DNA from: Chryseobacterium aquaeductus
Lineage (GTDB): Bacteria > Bacteroidota > Bacteroidia > Flavobacteriales > Weeksellaceae
Assembly (NCBI RefSeq): GCF_905175375.1
Contig: NZ_CAJIMS010000001.1
Span: 2,170,001 to 2,234,000, forward strand
DNA: 64,000 bases
Reading direction: 5' to 3'
Shown here: positions 8,882-18,186 of the stretch, piece after piece
Layout of the letters: every line of letters begins with the position of its first letter
How positions within the stretch are numbered: position 1 is the first letter of the stretch
Program-made: the position numbers and the translations under genes
The notes under the pieces: model-generated
The model's input: only the letters and a program-made list of their open reading frames with translations
Told to the model about the DNA's origin: nothing
Databases searched by the model: none

Positions 8882-10079
8882 CTAGCGAAAATTTGAGTTC
8901 TGTGTAACTCTCAAATAATCTTCCAAAACCTTCATCTGATCTTTGTTCCCTTTTTTGATTCTCGCATCACGGCTCACCGTAGAATCGTATATTTTATTGA
9001 TGATTCTTTTCATTTTTGGAAAGCCATTTTTGAACGGAACATCAGGAATCTGAAGTCTTTTGCACACTTCATGATCGAGTAAAAACCAAGTGCAACAGAT
9101 GTGCAGATAGCGAAGATTTCGTCTTTGAAATTTAAATTTCAAGATCGGATTTTCAAGCGATTCATTCAGTAGAGAATGTGCAAGTAAAACTGAATCTTTG
9201 TCTGATGAGGGTTGTACGGAAGTCCATAAATAGAAAAATTCTGTCGCCTGTTTTTTGTCGTTTGGCAAAAGTTCTTCCGGAATTCCCAAAAGATAACCAA
9301 CGTATTTCCACAGGTGAAAATGACCTTTTTCCTCTTCTTCAGAAATCGTGTTTCCCAATTTATGAAGACTATGCAAAAAAACTAAACTAAAACCTATATA
9401 TGTTGCCATCATATCCCAGGAATTAATAGGTTCGCCCCAATTTTCAGTGTCCCAGTTTTTGTAATGTTTTTTTGATGGAAAGTCTGGCGTAAGAATGTAT
9501 CAATCTGGTTTTGATGGCAAACTCATATCCTTTCTTGTGTATTTCCAAGGCATCGTATCTGGTGACATTTACCCAAAAATCAAGTGTTTCTGAAAGACGT
9601 TTTACTGCACCTTTTTTTAAAGCTTCAGTTACGATAAGTGGTTTGTTGAGGTATGAATAATCATAACCGCCAATCAGACAGTAATCGCGTAAAGAAATCA
9701 GTGAATCAATGTTGCAGCGCATACAGAGTTCTGCGCCACTTTTCAGCAAGCTATAATCTAACCAATCTGGAATTGTTTGGGTCTGCTTGAAGAGTTTTCT
9801 CAGACTTTCCGGAACCTCATCATTTTCAGAAACTCCGTTGCGGATGTAGTTTTCAATTTCTCTTGATGCTTCACTGTATTTTTTAGTAAAGTAAACTTCT
9901 TTTACAACGTCATCACCAATTTCATCTTTATCATAAAAGTATTTTGAAAATTGATCAAAATCTTTAAAACTCACTTGAGCATCTGAAAAATCAATCAGCT
10001 GTTTTCCGTTTCCATTTGTCCAAAAATCTTTGAAATGCTGTGAATCTTTAAATCTTGGTTGTAAAATTGTCTTTTCCAT
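8882..10079 (-). pseudogene. MpaB/rubber-oxygenase-like (DUF2236) gene, split by a +1 frameshift
   Basis: Two consecutive frames encode the two halves of one oxygenase of the MpaB/DUF2236 family (predicted haem enzymes). The N-terminal half starts at 10079 (MEKTILQPRF) and reads to LSIKKTLQKLGH, then stops at 9444. The C-terminal half continues in the other frame as HYKNWDTENWGEPINSWDMM and on to 8882. The frames meet at an A7 tract (T7 on the + strand, 9467-9473). With six As the product would read SIKKHYKNWDTE, a continuous 398-aa protein. The lesion may be a real mutation, a phase-variable tract, or a sequencing error in a homopolymer. The rest of the sequence is undamaged, which argues for a recent event or an artefact. 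Confidence 0.85.
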
Positions 10080-10152
10080 TTGATGATAAAAGTACAAGAT
10101 TTGCGCCGAAAAGTTCTTTTTCTTTAGGTTGAAATTTATGATTTTTGTCAAA

Positions 10153-10189
10153 AATAAAAGTGGCCGGAAATTTCCAGACCACTTTTATT
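10153..10189 (-). terminator. Intrinsic terminator of the secreted protease gene
   Basis: AATAAAAGTGG (10153-10163) pairs with CCACTTTTATT (10179-10189), with an inner GGAAATTTCC palindrome. On the - strand it is followed by TTTTT. It lies just after the protease stop codon at 10208. Confidence 0.75.
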
Positions 10190-10207
10190 CAGATTATTTA
10201 TTTAAAA

Positions 10208-12388
10208 CTATTTTTTAATAATCAATTTTTCATTATAAATTTCGCCGTTTTGTAATTGTACAATAATTACATAATTTCCGGTTTGAAATTCATCTGTTCT
10301 GATTTTAGTATTTCCTTTAATTTCACCAGATTTCACCAATTTTCCGGACATATCATACATAGAATATTTTCCTGAATCAGATTGGTTTTTTAGTTTGATA
10401 TTCACCTCATCTTTTGCAGGATTCGGGAATATAGAAAAACTTGTTGTGCTTGTTTCAGATGTCGCAAGAAAGCTCGTTACCGAAAAGAATGAAGGATTTA
10501 ATGCAAAATAAATATTTCCTAAAGCTTTTACCATGATCCTTGCTGAAGCAATATTTTCGTTAGGTAAATTAACTACCGCAGAACCATTATTCGGAACACT
10601 TGCCGCCAAAACCGTGTTGAAGGTTAAGCCATTATCTTTTGAAAGCAAGATCGTGACGTTTGGAGTATTGATAGTTCCTGTGTTGGTTCCTGCAACGTTC
10701 CAGGTTACAGTGATTGGGTTTGCTGCACTGTAAGATGTATTGGTTGGTTGGGAAGTCACAGCAAATGGTCCGTCAGTGGTTACGGTAACAATCATCGCAT
10801 CATTGGCAGATTGATTTCCTGTAGCTTTATTATCATTAACCAAAAGCGAAAAATTTAATGTTCTTGCAACGCTAGGTGTTACTTCCCATTTTGGAATAAG
10901 ATTATTTGCCAAAACGGAAGTCATATTTGGAAAATATCTCATCGGAGAGGTAGAAGGAGTCAATGAACGATAAACAGGACCTACGGTAGCTGTAGAAACC
11001 GGAGGTTGTGTACTGTTGGTATTGTTATACTGCTCCCACAAATAAGTTATAGGATCATTATTAGGATCAGTTCCGGTTCCTGTTAAGACAAAAGCTGTAC
11101 CTCTAGGAATAATGTAATCAATTCCTGCATCCGCAGTCGGCACACCATTATTATTAGATGTTTTTACCGAGCAATCGGTCGTTCTTTTTATTACAACATT
11201 CATTTCCACAATGCTTGCTGCATGAAAATAAGGGTCGCTAAAATTTTGCACATTCAATGTAGAGCCACAGATTCCTGCATAAGCCATTATGGTTGAGCCA
11301 CTTCCAGGTTCGTACGCTGTACTATTGTTTTCATTGCCTCCACAATTTCTAAAAGTATGATTTGCTCCAAACTGGTGACCAATTTCGTGAGCTACATAAT
11401 CGATATCAAAAGGATCGCCTACTGGAGCACCTGAACCTGTAACTCCTCTCGCTTTATTGGTCGTATTACAAACGACACCTAATCCTGCTAAACCACCACT
11501 GTTTGTACCAAATACATGACCGATATCATAGTTTGCAGATCCAATGACAGATGTTGTATTATTTTGATTTTCGGTAATCATTGTATTGGGATTTCCGTTT
11601 GTAAATGGGTCTGTTGCAGCATTCACATAGATGAGTGAACTGTTATTGGCAACCATTACCATCGTCACCGAAATTGATTTTTCATAAATTCCGTTTACTC
11701 TGTTCATAGTCGTTACCATAGCCGCCATTGCTAAAGGAACAGTTCCACCATGAAAAGCTGTATATTCTCCTGTTGCAGATAATGCAAGTCTGTACGTTCT
11801 TAAAAAGCCGTCAGATACTAGTGGAGCTTTTGCGGAAGTATTTAAATTGGTGTTTTTATCTAATATATCTTCAACATGACATTCGAAAAGTCTGTCATTT
11901 TTCGGTAAATCTTTTCTTTTGTATATAATATATGATGAATTGTTTTTTGTGTAACTGTCAAGATAGCTTACCTCCCAACCGTTAAAATAGATTACACTGA
12001 TGCCGGTTTGTGGTGTTACACTGAAACGTATCGTGTTTGATGGGCTAGCTTTCTCCCAACCGATGTAGGTTCTCATTTCAGGGAATTGAGCCTGTAACGC
12101 AGGTTCCATTATGGATGCCTCCTGAATAATGTAGTTTCTTAAGTTTCCATCTGCATCCGGGAATTTTATGATGAGACTTTCGTTACCCGAAAAACGTTTT
12201 GGGGCATTTTTCAAATCATCTTTTATTTTTTCTAAATCTACTTGATATAAGGAAAAAACTTTAGGAGTCGTCCATCTTGGTCTCAATTCATCTGATGTAT
12301 TTCTTGTGAGTTTTGACCAATAATTTTGCTGCCCAAAGCTAAATATTGCAAAGAATAGGCAGGAAAGAAGAAGTAATTTTGATTTCAT
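10208..12388 (-). CDS. Secreted reprolysin-like (M12B-type) zinc metalloprotease with T9SS sorting domain
   Basis: A 726-aa secreted protease. A signal peptide (residues 1-20, ending SFGQ) is followed by a propeptide-like region. The catalytic domain carries the zinc site HEIGHQFGANH at residues 334-344 and a downstream Met-turn, STIMAYAG. Beta-sandwich segments follow, then a C-terminal T9SS type A sorting domain beginning FSIFPNPAKDEVNIKL and ending GEIYNEKLIIKK. It should be exported by Sec, then secreted or anchored by the PorSS/T9SS machinery. A small lipoprotein gene lies 17 bp upstream in the same direction, so the two are probably co-transcribed. The substrate is unknown. Confidence 0.93.
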   Translation of the reverse strand: MKSKLLLLSCLFFAIFSFGQQNYWSKLTRNTSDELRPRWTTPKVFSLYQVDLEKIKDDLKNAPKRFSGNESLIIKFPDADGNLRNYIIQEASIMEPALQAQFPEMRTYIGWEKASPSNTIRFSVTPQTGISVIYFNGWEVSYLDSYTKNNSSYIIYKRKDLPKNDRLFECHVEDILDKNTNLNTSAKAPLVSDGFLRTYRLALSATGEYTAFHGGTVPLAMAAMVTTMNRVNGIYEKSISVTMVMVANNSSLIYVNAATDPFTNGNPNTMITENQNNTTSVIGSANYDIGHVFGTNSGGLAGLGVVCNTTNKARGVTGSGAPVGDPFDIDYVAHEIGHQFGANHTFRNCGGNENNSTAYEPGSGSTIMAYAGICGSTLNVQNFSDPYFHAASIVEMNVVIKRTTDCSVKTSNNNGVPTADAGIDYIIPRGTAFVLTGTGTDPNNDPITYLWEQYNNTNSTQPPVSTATVGPVYRSLTPSTSPMRYFPNMTSVLANNLIPKWEVTPSVARTLNFSLLVNDNKATGNQSANDAMIVTVTTDGPFAVTSQPTNTSYSAANPITVTWNVAGTNTGTINTPNVTILLSKDNGLTFNTVLAASVPNNGSAVVNLPNENIASARIMVKALGNIYFALNPSFFSVTSFLATSETSTTSFSIFPNPAKDEVNIKLKNQSDSGKYSMYDMSGKLVKSGEIKGNTKIRTDEFQTGNYVIIVQLQNGEIYNEKLIIKK

Positions 12389-12405
12389 AACATTAATTTT
12401 AAATA

Positions 12406-12855
12406 TTAGTATTGGGTGATTATTTTTTTTGCGGGTATTTTTTTTAATAATTTTAAAATAATATTGGGTGATTTACGATTCTTTGCATCAACATTAGGAT
12501 TGTTAAATTCTTTTACTTTGATGTAAAGTGTTTCATTACTAAAGGTTACTTTTTCTACAGAAACGTCATTAGCATTTTTAAGTGAAGGTTTAATGATGAT
12601 AAAAGTTTCTTCATCATTGACCGTCGGAATGGGAGCAAGTCGCTGTCCTCCATTTTTTTTATGGATGATAGAGTAGACTTTATCCATTTTATCTTGAGTG
12701 TCTATGACTAGAAAGTTGTTTTCAGTCAGTGAATATGAATAATGGTAATTGTCTTCAAACTGAATTTCTGATTTTTGAGACATAGAATTGTTATTGACTG
12801 TCTGAGATTGACAATTAATAAATAAAAGCAGGAAAAAATATAGATGTATTCTCAT
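12406..12855 (-). CDS. Small predicted lipoprotein upstream of the secreted protease
   Basis: A 149-aa protein with a short lipoprotein signal peptide; the lipobox ends FINC with Cys15. No family is recognised with confidence. The C-terminal half (from about VSVEKVTFSNETLYIKVKEF to SPNIILKLLKKIP) resembles in outline the PrcB C-terminal domain, found in lipoprotein partners of surface proteases. That is a weak, by-eye impression. The 17-bp gap to the metalloprotease gene suggests a shared transcript and possibly a protease accessory role. Confidence 0.7.
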   Translation of the reverse strand: MRIHLYFFLLLFINCQSQTVNNNSMSQKSEIQFEDNYHYSYSLTENNFLVIDTQDKMDKVYSIIHKKNGGQRLAPIPTVNDEETFIIIKPSLKNANDVSVEKVTFSNETLYIKVKEFNNPNVDAKNRKSPNIILKLLKKIPAKKIITQY

Positions 12856-12977
12856 CTTAGGGGCTAGTTATTGTAAAGTTAAAAATTTTCGAGAGAATAT
12901 ATTGAAATTATGTGAAAAATATTTTCGATCATAAAAGTTGTTATTCTGAAGAAATTAATTTAAGTTTTAATAACGAA

Positions 12978-13003
12978 AAACCGTTCCAAAAATGAAACGG
13001 TTT
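12978..13003 (-). terminator. Intrinsic terminator of sucC
   Basis: AAACCGTT (12978-12985) pairs with AACGGTTT (12996-13003). On the - strand the stem runs into TTTTT. It lies 25 bp beyond the sucC stop codon. Confidence 0.8.
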
Positions 13004-13027
13004 AATTTTTTATATGAAAATTTTAAA

Positions 13028-14218
13028 CTAAGCTAAAACTTCTTTTACTTTGTTTGCAGCTTCTTCTAAAGTAATTGCAGAGTGTACCGGAAGACCAGAC
13101 TCGTCAATTAATCTTTTAGCTTCTACAGCATTTGTACCTTGTAATCTCACGATCAACGGCACAGGAAGGCTACCCATAGCTCTGTAAGCATCTACAACAC
13201 CTTGAGCAACTCTATCGCATCTTACGATACCTCCAAAGATATTGATCAAGATTGCTTTTACGTTTGGATCTCTTAAGATGATTCCAAAAGCAGTCTGTAC
13301 TCTTGCAGCATCTGCAGTACCACCAACGTCCAGGAAGTTTGCAGGGTTACCACCAGATAATTTGATGATATCCATAGTTGCCATTGCAAGACCAGCACCG
13401 TTTACCATACAAGCAACGTTACCGTCAAGCTTTACGAAGTTAAGACCAGCTTCACCAGCTTCTACATCGATAGGATCTTCTTCTCTTGTATCTCTCAATG
13501 CTTCAAGATCTTTGTGACGGAATAATGAGTTACCATCCAAAGTTACTTTTGCATCTACAGCGATAATTTTGTTATCAGAAGTTTTTAAAACCGGGTTGAT
13601 TTCAAATAACGAAGCATCAATTCCTACATAAGCATTATATAAAGAAGTGATGAATTTTGTAAATTCTTTGAACGCATTTCCTTCAAGACCTAGGTTGAAA
13701 GCAATTTTTCTAGCCTGAAAACCTTGAAGACCCAAAGTAGGATCGATCAATTCGTTGTGGATCAAGTGAGGTGTTACTTCAGCAACGTGCTCAATATCCA
13801 TACCACCTTCAGTAGAATATACGATTGTATTTTTACCTTCAGCTCTGTCTAAAAGAATAGAAACATAAAATTCTTTAGTTTCAGTTTCTCCAGGATAATA
13901 TACATCCTCTGCTACCAATACAGAATTTACCAATTTGCCTTCAGCAGAAGTCTGAGGAGTGATCAATTGCATTCCGATAATGTTTTGAGCGTTCTCCTTC
14001 AATTTGTCCATGTTCGGAGAAAACTTTACACCACCACCTTTACCACGACCACCTGCGTGAATCTGTGCTTTTACAACCCAAGCCTGAGCTCCGGTTTCAG
14101 CAGTCAGTTTTTCTGCAGCAGCTACAGCTTCTTCTACGTTGTTTGCAACGTGACCTCGTTGTATTGCTACTCCGTACTTTGATAAAATCTCTTTTGATTG
14201 ATACTCGTGAAGATTCAT
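13028..14218 (-). CDS. sucC: Succinate-CoA ligase (ADP-forming) subunit beta
   Basis: A 396-aa ATP-grasp protein with the family N-terminus MNLHEYQSKEILSKYGV. Further hallmarks are KAQIHAGGRGKGGGVK (ATP-grasp), FEINPVLKT, and the phosphohistidine-interacting loop GGIVRCDRVAQGV. It forms succinyl-CoA synthetase of the TCA cycle with SucD, which is not in this window. A 13-residue upstream extension in frame is rejected because it would start inside the -7 element TATCTTTG (14255-14262). Confidence 0.97.
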   Translation of the reverse strand: MNLHEYQSKEILSKYGVAIQRGHVANNVEEAVAAAEKLTAETGAQAWVVKAQIHAGGRGKGGGVKFSPNMDKLKENAQNIIGMQLITPQTSAEGKLVNSVLVAEDVYYPGETETKEFYVSILLDRAEGKNTIVYSTEGGMDIEHVAEVTPHLIHNELIDPTLGLQGFQARKIAFNLGLEGNAFKEFTKFITSLYNAYVGIDASLFEINPVLKTSDNKIIAVDAKVTLDGNSLFRHKDLEALRDTREEDPIDVEAGEAGLNFVKLDGNVACMVNGAGLAMATMDIIKLSGGNPANFLDVGGTADAARVQTAFGIILRDPNVKAILINIFGGIVRCDRVAQGVVDAYRAMGSLPVPLIVRLQGTNAVEAKRLIDESGLPVHSAITLEEAANKVKEVLA

Positions 14219-14254
14219 ATTATTTTTATTATTTATTTTAAATTTTAATATCCA

Positions 14255-14287
14255 CAAAGATAATAAAATTGAATAGAATTTCTACAA
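14255..14287 (-). promoter_or_regulatory. sucC promoter
   Basis: On the - strand, TATCTTTG (14262-14255) matches TAnnTTTG. A TTG (14287-14285) lies 22 bp upstream of it. The predicted start of transcription is about 30 nt before the sucC ATG. Confidence 0.5.
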
Positions 14288-14462
14288 CCATCATAAAAGT
14301 CATTGTATATTTTATTAAAAAAGTCAAAAATGGCATTGATCAAATCATTAAATCATATTGTTTTATGATTTGAGACTCACAAATCTTTCAAGTTATTGAA
14401 GAATTTCATAGCATGATAGTATTACTATTATTAATTATATGATAAATATTTTTATAAATGTA

Positions 14463-14492
14463 TTGCTAATTAATATAATAGTTTTATTTTTG
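14463..14492 (+). promoter_or_regulatory. Promoter of the TetR-ABC-HlyD-TolC operon
   Basis: TTG (14463-14465), 19 bp, then TATTTTTG (14485-14492) fits the Bacteroidota consensus. The TetR start codon is only 18 bp further on, so the leader is short. Whether the repressor binds here cannot be told; I see no long palindrome overlapping the elements. Confidence 0.55.
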
Positions 14493-14510
14493 TATCGATA
14501 AATATAAACA

Positions 14511-15188
14511 ATGGAATTTCAATTAAAATTTAAAGTCAACCAAAATCTGTTTCTCCGTGATCCGGAAAATAGTGAGATCGGCAAATCTATTGTGAAAAAT
14601 TCGATAGATCTGATATTTGAAATGGGTTTTGAAAATTTTACTTTTAAAAAACTGGCGCAAAAAATAAGTTCGACAGAAGCAACCATTTACAGGTATTTTT
14701 CTTCTAAACATAAATTATTGACCTATATTCTCAATTGGTACTGGTCTTATCTTGAGCTTATTTCAAAATTCCGTCTTTCTGAAATAAAAGATTCACAGGA
14801 AAAAATCGAAAAACTTTTAAACATCATTACACATCAGGAAAACTACGAAAACGCAATAGAAGACTATGATTTGTCTAAACTTCATGCTATCGTCATTGCA
14901 GAAAGCAGCAAATCTTATTTGGTGAAAGAAGTTGACGAGATCAATAAAGATTTGGTTTTTAATCCTTTAAAAAGTCTGTGTAATTTTTTTGGTGAGGTTA
15001 TTTCCGAAGCCAAACCAGATTTTCCTTATCCGTTGTCTTTTGCAAGCACGCTTTTGGAAACTGCTCATAATCAACAATTTTTCAGTGAACATTTGCCGAA
15101 GCTTACGGATAATCATTTGGATAAAATGGAACATAAAAAATATGTTTTAGAATATTTGCGATACATCACTTTTAGTCTCATAAAATAA
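14511..15188 (+). CDS. TetR/AcrR-family transcriptional regulator
   Basis: A 225-aa regulator. The N-terminal DNA-binding domain (about residues 25-75) shows the TetR pattern: helix IVKNSIDLIFEMGFENFTFKKLAQ followed by the recognition helix region STEATIYRYFSSKHKLL. The C-terminal ligand domain is not recognisable. It is the first gene of a four-gene operon, with the ABC exporter gene starting 7 bp after its stop, so it most likely controls that operon. The ligand is unknown. Confidence 0.9.
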   Translation: MEFQLKFKVNQNLFLRDPENSEIGKSIVKNSIDLIFEMGFENFTFKKLAQKISSTEATIYRYFSSKHKLLTYILNWYWSYLELISKFRLSEIKDSQEKIEKLLNIITHQENYENAIEDYDLSKLHAIVIAESSKSYLVKEVDEINKDLVFNPLKSLCNFFGEVISEAKPDFPYPLSFASTLLETAHNQQFFSEHLPKLTDNHLDKMEHKKYVLEYLRYITFSLIK

Positions 15189-15195
15189 AGATTCA

Positions 15196-16857
15196 ATGGA
15201 AACTACTCCAAAACAGCACGGTTACAATCTCTTTAAGTACGTTACCAAAGAGAAAAAAGACGTGACCAATATTTATTTTTATGCAATTTTGAACGGTTTG
15301 GTGCAACTGAGTGTACCACTAGGGATACAGTCTATCGTAAGTTTTGTGATGGGAGCCACAATGGCAACTTCAATTTATATATTGATCATTTTTGTGGTTA
15401 TCGGAACTTGGTTGGTAGGATATTTCAGGTTAAAAGTAATGCAGATCATTGAGAAAATACAGCAGAAAATATTTGTGGAGTTTTCTTTGGCATTTGCAGA
15501 AAAATTACCCAAAGTAAATTTGTCGGATACCAGAAAATATTACCTTCCTGAACTTGTCAATCGTTTTTTCGATACCCAAAATTTACAGAAGGGAATCTCA
15601 AAAATACTTCTGGAAATCCCTACAGCGATTATTCAGATCTTTTTCGGTATTCTACTGCTTTCATTTTATCATCCTTGGTTTTTAGTTTTTGGGGCGCTTG
15701 TCATCATTTGTGTGATCATTATCTTCAGATTTACAATGGAAAGCGGTATCCAATCTAGTTTGGAAGAAAGCGAAAAAAAGTATGAAGTGGCATCATGGAT
15801 TGAGGATATTGCAGCGTCTATCAAGACATTTAAAATCAATTCTAAATCTGATGCGCATCTTTCCGGAGTTGATGACCGTGTGATGGGTTACCTCGATTTC
15901 AGAACCTCTCATTTCCGTGTTTTGGTGGTGCAGTACAAAACTATTATTGCTTTTAAAGTGATCATAACGCTCGTAATGTTGGTAATAGGAACTTATTTGT
16001 TGATCAATCAGCAACTGAATATCGGGGCATTTATCGCAACTGAAATTGTAGTTCTCAGCATTATGACCGCTGTAGAAAAATTGATTATCAGTTTAGAAAG
16101 TTATTACGATGTTATTGCGGCTTTGGCAAAACTGAATAAAGTAACAGATTTACCCGAAGAGAATAATGGCGAGATCGTTTTGGAAGAAAATTATCAAGGG
16201 TTGGAACTCGAATTTAAAGAAGTCAACTTTTCTTTTAATGAACATCAGAGTATTTTGAGAAATATCAATTTTAAAGTTCCTGAAAACACACTTACGGTAA
16301 TCTCCGGAAAGTTAGGAGCAGGAAAATCTCTTCTTCTTAATATGATTACTGGTTTTTATGAGCCCACTTCAGGATCTGTACTTTTTGATAAAATTCCTCT
16401 AAAAAATATCAATAAAACGGAATTGAGAAATCAAATCGGTCTGTATCTGGAAGATATGACAATCATTAAAGGTACTGTGCAGGAAAATATTATTCTTGGC
16501 AACACAAACATCAGTCCGGAAAGCATTCTTGATCTTGCCGAGGAAATCGGAATTGATAATATTTCCAGTCAGTTCAGTTCAGGATTTTACACAGAAATTA
16601 GTGAGACAGACACCGAAATTTCATTCAGCTCAAAAAAGAAAATTCTACTTCTCAGATCCTTGTTGGGAAACAAAAGATTGCTTGTGTTAGAAGATCCGCT
16701 TGATGGGATGAATGACGAATTCAGAAACAAAATAATGCTGTATCTCAACAAGATTAAAAAGAGCACCACTGTGATTATCGTATCTCAGGATCAGAATCTG
16801 ATGCAGCTTGCAGACCAGCGTCTTCATCTTCAAAACGGGACTTTAGAAATCGTTTAA
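15196..16857 (+). CDS. ABC exporter (fused membrane and ATPase domains) with degenerate catalytic motifs
   Basis: A 553-aa half-transporter. The N-terminal membrane domain (about residues 25-300) has five to six helices, and the nucleotide-binding domain spans about 335-553. Walker A is intact (GKLGAGKS, 371-378). Other motifs depart from consensus: the Q-loop glutamine is Glu419 (LYLED); the LSGGQ signature is FSSKK (477-481); Walker B and catalytic glutamate read LEDP, with Glu499 and Asp500 in place of Asp-Glu; the H-loop histidine is Gln531 (VSQDQ). Such an ATPase should bind ATP but hydrolyse it poorly. It lies between a TetR regulator and HlyD/TolC genes, the layout of a type I secretion system or tripartite efflux pump. 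No N-terminal C39 peptidase domain is present. Confidence 0.9.
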   Translation: METTPKQHGYNLFKYVTKEKKDVTNIYFYAILNGLVQLSVPLGIQSIVSFVMGATMATSIYILIIFVVIGTWLVGYFRLKVMQIIEKIQQKIFVEFSLAFAEKLPKVNLSDTRKYYLPELVNRFFDTQNLQKGISKILLEIPTAIIQIFFGILLLSFYHPWFLVFGALVIICVIIIFRFTMESGIQSSLEESEKKYEVASWIEDIAASIKTFKINSKSDAHLSGVDDRVMGYLDFRTSHFRVLVVQYKTIIAFKVIITLVMLVIGTYLLINQQLNIGAFIATEIVVLSIMTAVEKLIISLESYYDVIAALAKLNKVTDLPEENNGEIVLEENYQGLELEFKEVNFSFNEHQSILRNINFKVPENTLTVISGKLGAGKSLLLNMITGFYEPTSGSVLFDKIPLKNINKTELRNQIGLYLEDMTIIKGTVQENIILGNTNISPESILDLAEEIGIDNISSQFSSGFYTEISETDTEISFSSKKKILLLRSLLGNKRLLVLEDPLDGMNDEFRNKIMLYLNKIKKSTTVIIVSQDQNLMQLADQRLHLQNGTLEIV

Positions 16858-16872
16858 TCAAAGATTTTAAAA

Positions 16873-18186
16873 ATGAAAATTCATTCATACGACAAAATAT
16901 ATCACATCAATAAAAAAACCAAAGTTAAAAGATGGTTTCTTTTCATTTTTTTGGCAGGAATTATTGTTCTCTTTTTACCATGGACTCAAAATATCAAGGT
17001 AAAAGGTAATGCCACTACATTATATCAAGATCAGCGACCGCAACAGCTCAATTCTCCCATTCCCGGAAGAATCATCAAATGGAATGTGAAAAATGGAGAC
17101 TATGTAAAAAAAGGAGATACATTGCTGAAACTTTCTGAAGTGAAAGAAGATTATCTGGATCCTCTTTTGGTGCAAAGAACTGAGCAACAGGTTGATGCTA
17201 AAAAAGGTGTTCGGGATTATTATCAGGCAAAAATAGGAACCACCAACAGCCAGCTTGATGCTCTCAACTCGTCAAGAGATTTGAAACTTAATCAGCTGAA
17301 AATTAAAATAAGTCAACTTAACAATAAACTTGCGGGTGAAGAAGCAGAACTTGCAGCTGCCAATAATGAATTAAGATTGAGTGAAGATCAATACGCCAGA
17401 CAAAAAAAAATGTATGACGAAGGATTGGTCTCTCTTACGCAGTTTCAACAAAGAAATGTGTCTTTCCAAAATGCTGCAGCAAAAAAAACTTCTGCAGAAA
17501 ATAAAGTAGCGCAAACACGACAAGAAATTATGAATGTGAGCATCGAACAAAATGCGACCATTCAGGATTATACAGAGAAACTGAGTAAAATAGAGGGTGA
17601 ACGTTTTCAAAGTATGGGACAGATTGAAGGAAGTGATGGCGAAATTGCAAAACTTCAAAATCAGGTTGCCAATTATAAGGCGAGACAAGGTTTGTATTTT
17701 ATTTTAGCTTCTCAGGACGGACAAATTGTGCAGATCAACAAAGCAGGTATTGGAGAAATTCTGAAAGACGGCGAAAATATTGCTACGATTGTTCCTAATA
17801 AAATCGATTATGCAGTGGAAATTTACATAAAACCAGTCGATTTACCTTTGGTAAAAGAAGGTCAAAGGGTGATGTGTATTTTTGACGGTTTCCCGGCAAT
17901 CGTATTTTCAGGATGGCCAAATTCCAGTTACGGAACTTTCGCAGGAAAAGTAATTGCAGTTGAAAATAACATCAGTCCCAACGGACTTTTTAAGGCATTG
18001 GTGATCGAAGATAAAAATGAAAAACAATGGCCTCCGAAAATAAAAATAGGAACCGGAGTGCAGGGGATTGCCATTTTGAATGATGTTCCTATTTGGTACG
18101 AATTATGGCGAAATATCAATGGTTTTCCGCCGGATTATTATGAAGTGAAACCGGAAAAATCTGCTGCAAATGAAAAATCTAAATAG
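16873..18186 (+). CDS. HlyD-family membrane fusion (periplasmic adaptor) protein
   Basis: A 437-aa adaptor with one N-terminal transmembrane helix (about residues 21-38). The first half of a biotinyl-lipoyl domain follows (about 55-95, PIPGRIIKWNVKNGDYVKKG), then a long coiled-coil hairpin (about 110-265) and the second lipoyl half plus beta-barrel (about 265-390). It should bridge the ABC exporter and the TolC channel. It starts 15 bp after the ABC gene and overlaps the TolC gene by 17 nt, so all three are translated from one message. Confidence 0.93.
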   Translation: MKIHSYDKIYHINKKTKVKRWFLFIFLAGIIVLFLPWTQNIKVKGNATTLYQDQRPQQLNSPIPGRIIKWNVKNGDYVKKGDTLLKLSEVKEDYLDPLLVQRTEQQVDAKKGVRDYYQAKIGTTNSQLDALNSSRDLKLNQLKIKISQLNNKLAGEEAELAAANNELRLSEDQYARQKKMYDEGLVSLTQFQQRNVSFQNAAAKKTSAENKVAQTRQEIMNVSIEQNATIQDYTEKLSKIEGERFQSMGQIEGSDGEIAKLQNQVANYKARQGLYFILASQDGQIVQINKAGIGEILKDGENIATIVPNKIDYAVEIYIKPVDLPLVKEGQRVMCIFDGFPAIVFSGWPNSSYGTFAGKVIAVENNISPNGLFKALVIEDKNEKQWPPKIKIGTGVQGIAILNDVPIWYELWRNINGFPPDYYEVKPEKSAANEKSK

